Positions 40,081 to 48,018 of a stretch of 64,000 nucleotides of DNA are shown here, one piece after another. The DNA is taken from contig CAYVBK010000011.1 in the NCBI GenBank assembly GCA_964449465.1, positions 62,001 to 126,000 of the forward strand, read 5' to 3'. The notes below the pieces were generated by a model. That model worked only from the letters and a program-made list of their open reading frames with translations, made no database searches and was not told the origin of the DNA. Position 1 is the first letter of the stretch. Every line of letters begins with the position of its first letter. Both the position numbers and the translations under genes were made by a program. The stretch comes from CAYRXM01 sp964449465 (GTDB lineage: Bacteria; Chloroflexota; Anaerolineae; JAFGEY01).

Positions 40081-41619
40081 TTATTTGGCATAATCCACGG
40101 CGCGAGTCTCACGGATCACCGTCACTTTGATCTGGCCAGGGTATTGCAGCATTTCTTCCACACGGCGGGCAATGTCTTTGGACAATTGAATGGAGGCCAG
40201 ATCATCCAGGTCGTCGGGCTTGACAATGATGCGAATCTCGCGTCCGGCCTGGATGGCGTAGGATTGCGACACGCCCTTGAACGAGTTTGCAATGTCTTCC
40301 AGCCCTTTGACGCGCTTGATATAGGTTTCGAGCGATTCGCGGCGGGCGCCGGGCCGGGCGCTGGAAATGGCATCGGTGGCCGAGACGAGCAGAGCTTCCA
40401 GACACTGGGGTTCGGCTTCGCCATGATGCGAGATGATACAGTTGATCACCTGAGGCGAGCAACCGTATCGCTTGGCCAGGTCGGCGCCGATGGCGGCATG
40501 GGTGCCTTCGACCTCATGGTCTACGGCTTTGCCAATGTCATGCAAAAGAGCGCCTTCTTTGGCCAGCATCACATCGGCGCCCAGTTCAGCGGCCATCATG
40601 CCGGCCAGGTGAGCCATTTCAACCGAGTGGATCAAGACATTTTGCCCATAGCTGGTGCGATATTTGAGCCGCCCCACCAATTGCACCAGTTCGGGGTGCA
40701 GGCCAGGCAGCCCCACTTCGATGACGGCCTGCTCGCCGGCTTCGGCAATCTCGGCAGCCACTTCTTTGGTGGCTTTGGCTACCACCGCTTCGATGCGGCC
40801 GGGATGGATGCGCCCATCGGCGATCAGTTTATTGAGGGCGACACGGGCAATTTCACGGCGTACCGGGTCGAAACTGGACAGCACCACCGCTTCGGGGGTG
40901 TCGTCTACGATGACATCTACGCCGGCAGCCTGTTCAAAAGCGCGGATATTGCGACCGCTGCGGCCAATGATGCGTCCCTTCATATCGTCGCCGGGCAGCA
41001 TGACCATCGAGACGGTGGTTTCTGAAACCTGTTCTGAGGCGCAGCGTTGGATGGCCAGGGTGATGATCTCACGGGCTTTTTTGTCGGCTTCCTGGCGGGT
41101 ATAGTCTTCGACTTCGCGAATGACCCGCGCCATTTCGTCGCGGACGCGGGTCCCTACATCTTGGAGCAAGAGTTCTTTGGCCTCTTCTTGGGTCAGTTGG
41201 GCAATGCGCTCCAGTTCGACCGATTGTTTGGCGTGCATTTCTTCGATCTGATTTTTGAGCTTGTCCACGCGGCTCTGGCGTTGGTTTAGCTTTTTCTCGC
41301 GGTCTTCCAGGCGGTCTATGCTCTTGTCCAGGGCCTCACGCCGTCTTTGCAGTCGTTCGTCTTCCTGGTGCAGTTCTTGCAGCCGCCGCTTGGTCTCGGC
41401 CTCGGCCTGGCTGCGAACCTGGATGGCTTCTTCTTCGGCCTTTACGCGGATGGACTTGGCCCTGGTTTCTGCCTCGCCGATCATCTGCGTGACCTGCGCT
41501 TGGGCCAGTCTGAGTTGTGAAGAGGCCATCGAGCGTTGGACGAAGATGACGGATAGGCTACCTACGACAATGCCTATCACGCCGGCTAGAATGATCAAAA
41601 TAATTTCCGTCAATCCCAT
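40081..41619 (-). CDS. rny: Ribonuclease Y
   Basis: A 512-residue membrane-bound endoribonuclease that starts mRNA decay. One N-terminal membrane segment (residues 3-25) is followed by a long coiled coil (about 30-195), a KH domain (VSMVMLPGDDMKGRIIGRSG, about 200-265) and the HD domain (VLIHSVEMAHLAGMM, then GALLHDIGKAVDHE). All parts are intact. The start overlaps the recX stop by ten bases, with AGGAAG upstream, so translation is coupled. Confidence 0.97.
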   Translation of the reverse strand: MGLTEIILIILAGVIGIVVGSLSVIFVQRSMASSQLRLAQAQVTQMIGEAETRAKSIRVKAEEEAIQVRSQAEAETKRRLQELHQEDERLQRRREALDKSIDRLEDREKKLNQRQSRVDKLKNQIEEMHAKQSVELERIAQLTQEEAKELLLQDVGTRVRDEMARVIREVEDYTRQEADKKAREIITLAIQRCASEQVSETTVSMVMLPGDDMKGRIIGRSGRNIRAFEQAAGVDVIVDDTPEAVVLSSFDPVRREIARVALNKLIADGRIHPGRIEAVVAKATKEVAAEIAEAGEQAVIEVGLPGLHPELVQLVGRLKYRTSYGQNVLIHSVEMAHLAGMMAAELGADVMLAKEGALLHDIGKAVDHEVEGTHAAIGADLAKRYGCSPQVINCIISHHGEAEPQCLEALLVSATDAISSARPGARRESLETYIKRVKGLEDIANSFKGVSQSYAIQAGREIRIIVKPDDLDDLASIQLSKDIARRVEEMLQYPGQIKVTVIRETRAVDYAK

Positions 41620-42263
41620 ATTTCTTCCTCTCTCTGTTCAATCTGTTTCTGTTCGGCCGCCATGCGCTGCCACACCTCTTCGATCACATCATAGTTAAAA
41701 CCGCGCCGCTGCAAAAAAGCATACAATTTGCGGCGAAAATCGGCCGGTTCGAGGTGCTGCCAGCGACGGGACTGTTGAGTGGCGGCCCGGTAGGCACCGT
41801 CGGTTTGATCCAATTGTTGTACCGTGTCGTCAATGAGCGAGTCGGCGATCCCTTTTTGGCGCAACTCGTGGCGCAGAGCGAGAGTTCCGCGCGGGCTGAA
41901 CTGTTGGCGATTACGAACCCAGACCTGCGCAAAATCCTGGTCGTTTAGCAAACCGGCCAGGGACAGGCGTTCGATCACGAATTGGATGGTTGATGGCGCA
42001 AATTCTTTGCGCTCCAACCAGCGGGTTACTTCATCCTGACTGCGCGGGCGAAAGGACAAAAAGTCTAGCGACATTTCATAGGCGCGATCTTGCTCATCGG
42101 CCATGCGCAAGTCGGCAATGTCCGAGTCGCTGAGATATTGCCCCCTGCTGAGCTGGGCCGCCCGCAGCAGGGTCAGGCTAAAGGCAAATTCACCGTCTAT
42201 CAGGATGTTGGCTCGTTTTTTGTTGCGCGTTTGCGCCTGGATTGCCGTGATTTGACCTGCCAT
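41610..42263 (-). CDS. recX: Regulatory protein RecX
   Basis: A 217-residue RecX, which caps and inhibits RecA filaments. The three-helix repeats are seen in AYEMSLDFLSFRPRSQDEVT, then LLNDQDFAQVWVRNRQQF and LYAFLQRRGFNYDVIEEVW. There is an extra N-terminal beta-rich segment of about 50 residues (ITAIQAQTRNKKRANILIDG), normal for this family. No recA is beside it. An intrinsic-terminator-like hairpin ends only ten bases before the ATG, so recX-rny expression probably involves readthrough. Confidence 0.92.
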   Translation of the reverse strand: MAGQITAIQAQTRNKKRANILIDGEFAFSLTLLRAAQLSRGQYLSDSDIADLRMADEQDRAYEMSLDFLSFRPRSQDEVTRWLERKEFAPSTIQFVIERLSLAGLLNDQDFAQVWVRNRQQFSPRGTLALRHELRQKGIADSLIDDTVQQLDQTDGAYRAATQQSRRWQHLEPADFRRKLYAFLQRRGFNYDVIEEVWQRMAAEQKQIEQREEEIWD

Positions 42264-42272
42264 CTCGCGCTC

Positions 42273-42312
42273 GACAAAAAAAAAGCTGTGGCAGACCTGG
42301 CAGCCACAGCTT
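42273..42312 (-). terminator. Terminator-like hairpin directly ahead of recX
   Basis: On the minus strand AAGCTGTGGC (42312-42303) and GCCACAGCTT (42292-42283) form a ten-bp stem with a ten-base loop, followed by a run of Ts to about 42276. Nothing between it and the recX ATG at 42263 can serve as a promoter, so it acts either as an attenuator of recX or as the end of an unrecognised short transcript. Confidence 0.75.
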
Positions 42313-43030
42313 GAATCTGTCAGGATGAATAGAGTCTGCTCTGGTGATGACAACAGACGACCGTTCAACCTGAACCGGATTGTGATGATCATACAGGACC
42401 ATGATCACCGTGATTTAGAAACGTGATGGTTCCCCATTGTGGGTGCAAATACAGTCAATAGATCAGCCCGATGGATAGAGATGGGCCCATCTGGAAAAAA
42501 GTCTGGCTTTCAAATATAACGTCCCGGCTTGTAGTGGCAAACTGGAGCCAAGTGGGTCAATTCAAGACGTATATTGACCTGGCATGCGGACCGGCTCTTG
42601 GAATCGGCGCCTGAAACAAGACGATCAAACCCTTTGTCATGAACCCATTTATGCTGAACAACGCCTGGTTTTACGATATATCACATGATGAACAATTAAA
42701 TAGCATTTTGGAAGCATTGACTTGGGTAACTGCGCCCCGGCCTGGACATGATCTTGTATGACTGGGCACCCTGAGAGCGATCTCGTAAACGGGTTTATCA
42801 GAACCATTGGTTTCCCTGGCTGTGTGCGATTCGTGCCATTGACCCTATGCATCAAAGAACAAGACACAAGATGCAGAGAGTAACTCTAGTTTACAACAAA
42901 AAGGTGTAAAAGGCAAGTGCGGAAAGTAGGTGGATTCAGGTGATTCTATTACTTTATTTTAACCGGATCCTAACCATTACCCGCTATACTGATGCTTGAA
43001 GAACGGATCAAAAATTGGAGGGTGAAAATT
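42313..43030. other. Long intergenic region between recX and the EPS transferase
   Basis: No gene is supported in these roughly 700 bases on either strand. I looked for 6S, SRP, RNase P, tmRNA and tRNA hallmarks and found none. It contains one candidate leftward promoter (42513-42540) and a GTGATCAT...ATGATCATCAC hairpin near 42387-42412. A TATACT at 42985-42990 could serve the transferase at 43031 but has no good -35 box. Confidence 0.5.
42513..42540 (-). promoter_or_regulatory. Candidate promoter of the recX leader
   Basis: On the minus strand TTGCCA (42540-42535), 16-base spacer, TATATT (42518-42513). It would give a leader of about 230 bases ending at the hairpin before recX. The match is moderate. 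Confidence 0.35.
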
Positions 43031-43711
43031 ATGGAACTTGTCGTAACTGGTGTAGGGCGAACCCGAATTGTTCACTATGGACGTTTGAATCGGATTGCCA
43101 AACGAGTCATGGACCTGGCCATTTCTTTGTTGGTGTTGCCGGTGTTGCTTCCTTTGATGGGTATTATTGCCGTCATTATTCGACTGGACTCTTCCGGCCC
43201 GGCCATTTTCAAGCAGACTCGCGTGGGCAGGGGGGGGCGACGGTTCACCGTGTACAAATTCCGCACCATGCAGCACAAGCTGGATGATTCTTTTCATCAG
43301 GCTTTTATGACTGCCTTTATTCAAGGGCAAATGGAAGAGGGCGACGATGGCAAGACGGTCTTCAAGCCATTCAAAGAGTCGCAGGTGACTCGTGTGGGGC
43401 GATTTTTGCGCAAGACCAGCCTGGATGAGTTGCCACAGTTGATCAATGTGATCAAGGGTGAAATGAGCCTGGTGGGACCGCGACCCAATGTGACGTGGGA
43501 AGTGGAAGCCTATAAAAACTGGCACCGCGAGCGGTTGGCCGTGCTGCCGGGGATCACCGGGCTGGCGCAGGTGAACGGGCGCAGTTCGATCAGCTTTGAT
43601 ACGATTGTGCGGTATGATATTGAGTATGTGCGCCATCAAAGTGTGTGGATGGACGTTCAGATTTTGTGGAAGACTGTTGCCTCGGTGCTGAATGGCAGAG
43701 GGGCGGGATAG
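43031..43711 (+). CDS. Undecaprenyl-phosphate sugar phosphotransferase (short form)
   Basis: A 226-residue enzyme of the bacterial sugar transferase family. One membrane re-entrant segment (MDLAISLLVLPVLLPLMGII) is followed by FKQTRVGRGG, YKFRTMQHKLDD and TSLDELPQLINVIKGEMSLV, then GPRPN. It lacks the multi-pass N-terminal region of the 16449 gene. It likely starts the lipid-linked repeat unit of the adjacent EPS locus. ATG 43031 is chosen because GGAGG lies nine bases upstream (43017-43021). It is a separate transcription unit, ended by the terminator at 43738. Confidence 0.94.
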   Translation: MELVVTGVGRTRIVHYGRLNRIAKRVMDLAISLLVLPVLLPLMGIIAVIIRLDSSGPAIFKQTRVGRGGRRFTVYKFRTMQHKLDDSFHQAFMTAFIQGQMEEGDDGKTVFKPFKESQVTRVGRFLRKTSLDELPQLINVIKGEMSLVGPRPNVTWEVEAYKNWHRERLAVLPGITGLAQVNGRSSISFDTIVRYDIEYVRHQSVWMDVQILWKTVASVLNGRGAG

Positions 43712-43737
43712 CTTTTGACATCTGCATACAGGTTTTC

Positions 43738-43795
43738 AAAACCCGTTTTCTGTTCAGGCTGTGAACTGCCGCCGCTGAAAACGGGTTTTGTTTTT
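43738..43795 (+). terminator. Intrinsic terminator after the sugar phosphotransferase
   Basis: AAAACCCGTTTTC (43738-43750) and GAAAACGGGTTTT (43777-43789) form a 13-bp stem, followed by GTTTTT. It separates the transferase from the main EPS operon. Confidence 0.9.
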
Positions 43796-43815
43796 CACAA
43801 GAGTGTTTGGCTCTG

Positions 43816-43843
43816 TTGTCTCGTGGGTATTTTGGTGTATACT
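43816..43843 (+). promoter_or_regulatory. Promoter of the main EPS operon
   Basis: TTGTCT (43816-43821), 16-base spacer, TATACT (43838-43843). It lies about 80 bases ahead of the Wzz/BY-kinase gene and directly after the terminator. No further promoter or terminator was found down to the window edge. Confidence 0.6.
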
Positions 43844-43926
43844 TGGCTGAATAGAGTTTGTGATGACAAACAATAAATATTTTGTGGCAATGTCGGCACA
43901 TTGGGGGTGGGCTGGTTGGATAAAAG

Positions 43927-45489
43927 ATGGACCTAAAAATATATTTTGACATTTTACAAAGACGCTTTTTGATCATTATTATTGTAGTTGCAACGGCTTT
44001 GTCTGTATTGACATTGGCCGGGCTGATCATTCCTCCTGTTTATATGGCCAGAGCTACGGTGCGCGTGCTCTTGGATGTAGGAGTGACAGATTTCACACTT
44101 CGAGAAGATTATGTAACCAGATTGCTCAATACATATACATTTATAGTTCGGAGTGAGCCGGTTTTGCGCGAGGCGCGGAATAATTTGTCGCCGAGAGCAG
44201 ATTCGCTCTCGCTCAGCGATTTGCGTGAAAATATTGAAGTATCTGTCATTCCCGAAACAGAATTGATTACTATTATCGTGTCCAATCGAGATGCGGTTCT
44301 GGCTCAGGATTTGGCAAATCGATTGGCTTCATTGTTGATCGGGCATGCTCAAAATCTCTATGTCGGCAGCAGCAAGAGCACGCGGCAAATTCTGGAAGAG
44401 CAATTGGCAGCGATGGGGAACGAAATTGAACAGGACCGACAGCGTCTGACCACATTGCTCAGCGAGTCCGCCGCAAATGAACAAATCGAAGCATTACAAA
44501 AACAAATTCAGTTCAAAGAAGATTCATTGGATCGTTTGTTGGATCGGTACGAGTTGGCACGTTTGAATGAATCGCTGCGCGCCAACAGTATTACAATTGT
44601 TGAGCCGGCTCGCGCTCCCAGCATTCCGACAAACCAATTGACCTTGAAAGATATGGCTCTCGGTCTGGCTGTCGGGGTGTTTGGCGGTGTGGGATTGTCT
44701 TTGGTTTTGGAAAATCTGGATACACGCATTCACAGTATTCAACAACTTGAACATCTGATCCGGATGCCTTTTCCGGTCACTGTGTTGGGAACTGTTCCAT
44801 CTGGATTGTTGACCGTCAAAGAGTTTGGAGATGAACCTGTCTCACAACTGAACGGGTCTTTGGTTGAAGCCTATCGCCTGTTGGAACAAAACTTGCTAGC
44901 GGAAGGAAAAGGCAAGACAACCCAAACCATTCTGGTGACCAGCGCCGTTGCGGAGGAGGGCAAATCAACGGTGGCGGCTAATCTGGCGCGAACTTTTGCC
45001 GAACGGGGGGTGACCATATTTCTGGCTGATGTCGATCTACGTCGTCCTTCGGTGGGCAAAATGTTCCACATTGATGCAAGAATAGGACTCAATGATTTGC
45101 TACAGAATCGTCAGTCTATTACCGGCGATTTGCTCAGTCAAATCATTCAACCGGTTGAATCGCCCAGCCTGTTTGTGATTGCAAACAGCGATGCGGTGTC
45201 TAATCCGACCTATCTGCTTTCGGCGCCGATGATGGCTTCTCTGGTTAACAATCTGAAAATGCAGGCACAAACAACCTTTCTTGATGCTCCTCCAATTCTG
45301 GGAATGGCCGACGTTTCGATTTTGGCTCCGCTGGTGGACAATATCATCCTGGTGGTTCGCCAGGGGATGACCAGACGCGAGCATCTGCTCTCGGCTATCA
45401 AGCAACTACAAGCTGACCGTCCGCGCGAATTGGGAATCGTTTTTGTGAGCAAGGGCAGCAAAGATTGGGAATACCAATCAAGTTTGTGA
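43927..45489 (+). CDS. Wzz-type chain-length regulator fused to a BY-kinase
   Basis: A 520-residue protein. A short N-terminal tail, membrane segment 13-36, an extracytoplasmic coiled-coil Wzz region, and a second membrane segment at about 243-262 precede a cytoplasmic ATPase. The ATPase has Walker A SAVAEEGKSTVAANLA (Lys346) and Walker A' FLADVDLRRP (365-374). It controls polymer length and export by cycles of Tyr phosphorylation. The C-terminal Tyr cluster typical of BY-kinases is reduced to one Tyr (Tyr516), so autophosphorylation may be limited. No separate phosphatase gene is seen in the window. It is the first gene of the EPS operon. Confidence 0.93.
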   Translation: MDLKIYFDILQRRFLIIIIVVATALSVLTLAGLIIPPVYMARATVRVLLDVGVTDFTLREDYVTRLLNTYTFIVRSEPVLREARNNLSPRADSLSLSDLRENIEVSVIPETELITIIVSNRDAVLAQDLANRLASLLIGHAQNLYVGSSKSTRQILEEQLAAMGNEIEQDRQRLTTLLSESAANEQIEALQKQIQFKEDSLDRLLDRYELARLNESLRANSITIVEPARAPSIPTNQLTLKDMALGLAVGVFGGVGLSLVLENLDTRIHSIQQLEHLIRMPFPVTVLGTVPSGLLTVKEFGDEPVSQLNGSLVEAYRLLEQNLLAEGKGKTTQTILVTSAVAEEGKSTVAANLARTFAERGVTIFLADVDLRRPSVGKMFHIDARIGLNDLLQNRQSITGDLLSQIIQPVESPSLFVIANSDAVSNPTYLLSAPMMASLVNNLKMQAQTTFLDAPPILGMADVSILAPLVDNIILVVRQGMTRREHLLSAIKQLQADRPRELGIVFVSKGSKDWEYQSSL

Positions 45490-45525
45490 TAAAAACAGGG
45501 ATTGATTGACATCGAGTTGGTCTGG

Positions 45526-47004
45526 ATGGATCGGTTCAAATTTTTCCACAAAGTAAATCCCAATATTCTGGCCTGGTTGAGTGCTGTTGTGATCGGCGGT
45601 GTGATGGGTATCTTGTCCGTCTATTTCAAAACAGCCTCATCCAAGTGGATCGTGGTCATATTGGGCGCCGTGTTTGCGCCTACTGTGGTTTTGTTGGTTC
45701 AGGACATCAAAAAGCTGGTGTTGATGGCTTTTATCATTGATACATTTTTGGGTGTTGATATTGCTATCCTCAATAAAGGATGGCATAGTGGCGGGCCAAC
45801 GGGTTTTATGGTGTCTTTGACGACCATTGGCCTGGTAGCCGGCTATGTATTGTGGATCATTGAGAAAACTCCCCGACCGCGCTTTTTCCCCCAGGTCACC
45901 ATCCCGGCACTGCTTGTGTTGCTCATGATCTCGCTTTCGTTTTTCAATTCTTCCAACTGGCTGTTGAGTGCGTTTGGGCTTTTTCTCAGAGTACAGGCTT
46001 TTTTAATGTATTTCTATATCGTAAACCATGTAAATACGTGGAAGATTGTACGGTTTGTGCTTGTGGTTCTGGCTATCTGCCTTTTACTACAGAGTGCATT
46101 GATGGTACTGCAATATTTTTCTGGGACAGCTTTGAATATCGGTGGACTGATCACTAGCGAATCTATGTCTATGGGCGGAGAGGGTGTGGTTGGAGATCGC
46201 GTTTCGGGCACTTTGGGTAGACCTGGCAAGGCGGCCCTCTATTTGAACTCGTTGCTTTCGATCATGATTGCGCTCATGTTCACCACCAAGTTGATGGACA
46301 GGTGGTTTCCGTGGGTAGTGGCATCAGCGGCGCTAGGTGCGGTAGCTCTGATCGCTACATCTTCGCGCGGTGGTTGGATTGCTTTTGCTGCTTCGATGCT
46401 CATCGTGATGGGGCGAGGTGCCTGGATCAAACAGGGACGGAAAAATCTGAGTATCATTTTGCTGGGTGGAGCATTGGCTTTGCTGGTCTTTGGTGGACAA
46501 ATCGAACAGCGGCTGATCACTGTAGCCGAGGATAACACACGCGAGTTGTTGGACACGATGGCTTATAATATCATCAAAGCTTATCCTTTAGGCATTGGTG
46601 AGAACACCTATGACCTGATAATGAGCGACAAGTACGCACACCCGGATATGGTCGGTCATACACATTTGCCTGTTCATAACCGATATTTGATGGTTTGGGC
46701 CGAAACAGGAGCTCAGGGGTTGATCGCCTTTATTTTGTTTCTGGCTGCCCCATTCTGGCAGGCAAGAAAGTGGTTGTTCGATCCCCAGGCCGGGCCCAAT
46801 AGAGTTGCGTTGGGGATTGGTTTGCTGGGAGGTTTGACTGCGCACATTGTACATATGCGCAGTGAGAACTTTAATACGCTACCTGAAACGATATTACTGT
46901 GGTTCCTTGTGGCAATGACAGTTTCGGTCAGTCATTTGAGCGATGAGCAAGTCAAACCAACGCGGTCGAAACCTCTTGAATTATCGAATCACTCCGAGTG
47001 GTGA
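45526..47004 (+). CDS. O-antigen ligase/polymerase (Wzy/WaaL-like) membrane protein
   Basis: A 492-residue polytopic protein with about twelve hydrophobic segments. The family loop is in the C-terminal half: NIIKAYPLGIGENTYDLI and HTHLPVHNRYLMVWAETG, with the conserved LPVHN and Glu, which match the O-antigen ligase domain. It would polymerise the lipid-linked repeat units, or ligate the chain, on the outer face of the membrane. ATG 45526 has GAG nine bases upstream; an in-frame TTG at 45502 is the alternative. Confidence 0.88.
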   Translation: MDRFKFFHKVNPNILAWLSAVVIGGVMGILSVYFKTASSKWIVVILGAVFAPTVVLLVQDIKKLVLMAFIIDTFLGVDIAILNKGWHSGGPTGFMVSLTTIGLVAGYVLWIIEKTPRPRFFPQVTIPALLVLLMISLSFFNSSNWLLSAFGLFLRVQAFLMYFYIVNHVNTWKIVRFVLVVLAICLLLQSALMVLQYFSGTALNIGGLITSESMSMGGEGVVGDRVSGTLGRPGKAALYLNSLLSIMIALMFTTKLMDRWFPWVVASAALGAVALIATSSRGGWIAFAASMLIVMGRGAWIKQGRKNLSIILLGGALALLVFGGQIEQRLITVAEDNTRELLDTMAYNIIKAYPLGIGENTYDLIMSDKYAHPDMVGHTHLPVHNRYLMVWAETGAQGLIAFILFLAAPFWQARKWLFDPQAGPNRVALGIGLLGGLTAHIVHMRSENFNTLPETILLWFLVAMTVSVSHLSDEQVKPTRSKPLELSNHSEW

Positions 47005-47018
47005 AAGGCCAAGGTGGG

Positions 47019-47993
47019 ATGCCAGAATTATTGACTGGAATGATCAATACCATTGACAAATTTATTTCGCAAGCGTATGTCTTGCTATTCAAGGATCGGA
47101 GCGCATTGATCTCAGTTCTTTTGCATGGCATGGTTGAACATAAGCGAGAACTGGAACGCAACCTGCTCGACCCTCAATTGGTCATTACACCAGGTATTTT
47201 GCGCCGCTTGATCGAGTATTATCTGGAGCAAAACTATATTTTTGTGTCTCCTCAAGATATTTTAGCCGGACTGGAAGCTGATAAAAGATATTTGATGATC
47301 ACCTTTGATGATGGTTATTATAACAATCTTTTATCGCTCTCTGTGTTAAAGGAATATCAAGTGCCGGCTATTTTTTTTATCTCGACCAGCCATGTGCTAG
47401 AGAATAAATCTTTTTGGTGGGATGCAGTCTATCGCGCACGACGCACAAGTGGTTTTTCCATCGGACAAATTGATCAGGAATGTGAGGCTCTCAAGCGTCA
47501 GAAACACGATGCAATAGAAAAATATGTCTTGGATACCTTTGGTGAAAATGCTTTGCACCCGATTTCCGATCAAGATCGCCCGTTTACACCCGCAGAGCTA
47601 AAATCTTTTGCCACAGAGCCTTTTGTTCATCTGGGCAACCATACACATCATCATGCCATCTTGACTAACTGTGCAGATTCTGAAATCAGGGCCGAGATCG
47701 TTGATTGCCAGGATGTGTTGTTCAACCTGACCAATTCGCGGCCTGTTATCATTGCTTACCCCAATGGAAATTATTCGGATCGAGTGCTGTTCATTGCCAG
47801 ACAGGCCGGTTTGCAACTCGGTGTGACAGTTCATGCTCACAAAAACTATTTGCCGATCAGTTTACAGGGAACCGGGTCTTTGCTGCTGAATCGTTATATC
47901 CTTTGGCAAGATCGAGATATAGAAAAGCAATGTGCATGTTTTCGCTCTGACATACAGGTGAAAAGCACAATCAAGACGTGGATGCGTATGTAA
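47019..47993 (+). CDS. Polysaccharide deacetylase (NodB-like)
   Basis: A 324-residue protein. The NodB core has MITFDDGYYNN (Asp97, Asp98), a helix PAIFFISTSHV, the metal pair in HLGNHTHHHAI and AYPNGNYS as motif 3. No signal peptide or anchor is clear, though the first 40 residues are amphipathic. It removes N-acetyl groups from the nascent polymer or a precursor. ATG 47019 is chosen for the AAGG four bases upstream; GTG 46998 or 47001 would overlap the preceding stop. The motif order is normal, unlike the second deacetylase-like gene at 57225. Confidence 0.88.
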   Translation: MPELLTGMINTIDKFISQAYVLLFKDRSALISVLLHGMVEHKRELERNLLDPQLVITPGILRRLIEYYLEQNYIFVSPQDILAGLEADKRYLMITFDDGYYNNLLSLSVLKEYQVPAIFFISTSHVLENKSFWWDAVYRARRTSGFSIGQIDQECEALKRQKHDAIEKYVLDTFGENALHPISDQDRPFTPAELKSFATEPFVHLGNHTHHHAILTNCADSEIRAEIVDCQDVLFNLTNSRPVIIAYPNGNYSDRVLFIARQAGLQLGVTVHAHKNYLPISLQGTGSLLLNRYILWQDRDIEKQCACFRSDIQVKSTIKTWMRM

Positions 47994-48018
47994 TCCAATT
48001 CAAAAAGGAATCGGGCAA

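Noticed and set aside
42649..42867. 72-codon frame in the long gap before the EPS transferase
   Set aside because: No ribosome site, no recognisable protein, and no conserved-looking features; the region is more likely non-coding.
42313..42990. Possible structural RNA such as 6S, SRP RNA, RNase P RNA or a c-di-GMP riboswitch
   Set aside because: I looked for the hallmark sequences and did not find them; only a generic hairpin and a terminator-like stem were seen.
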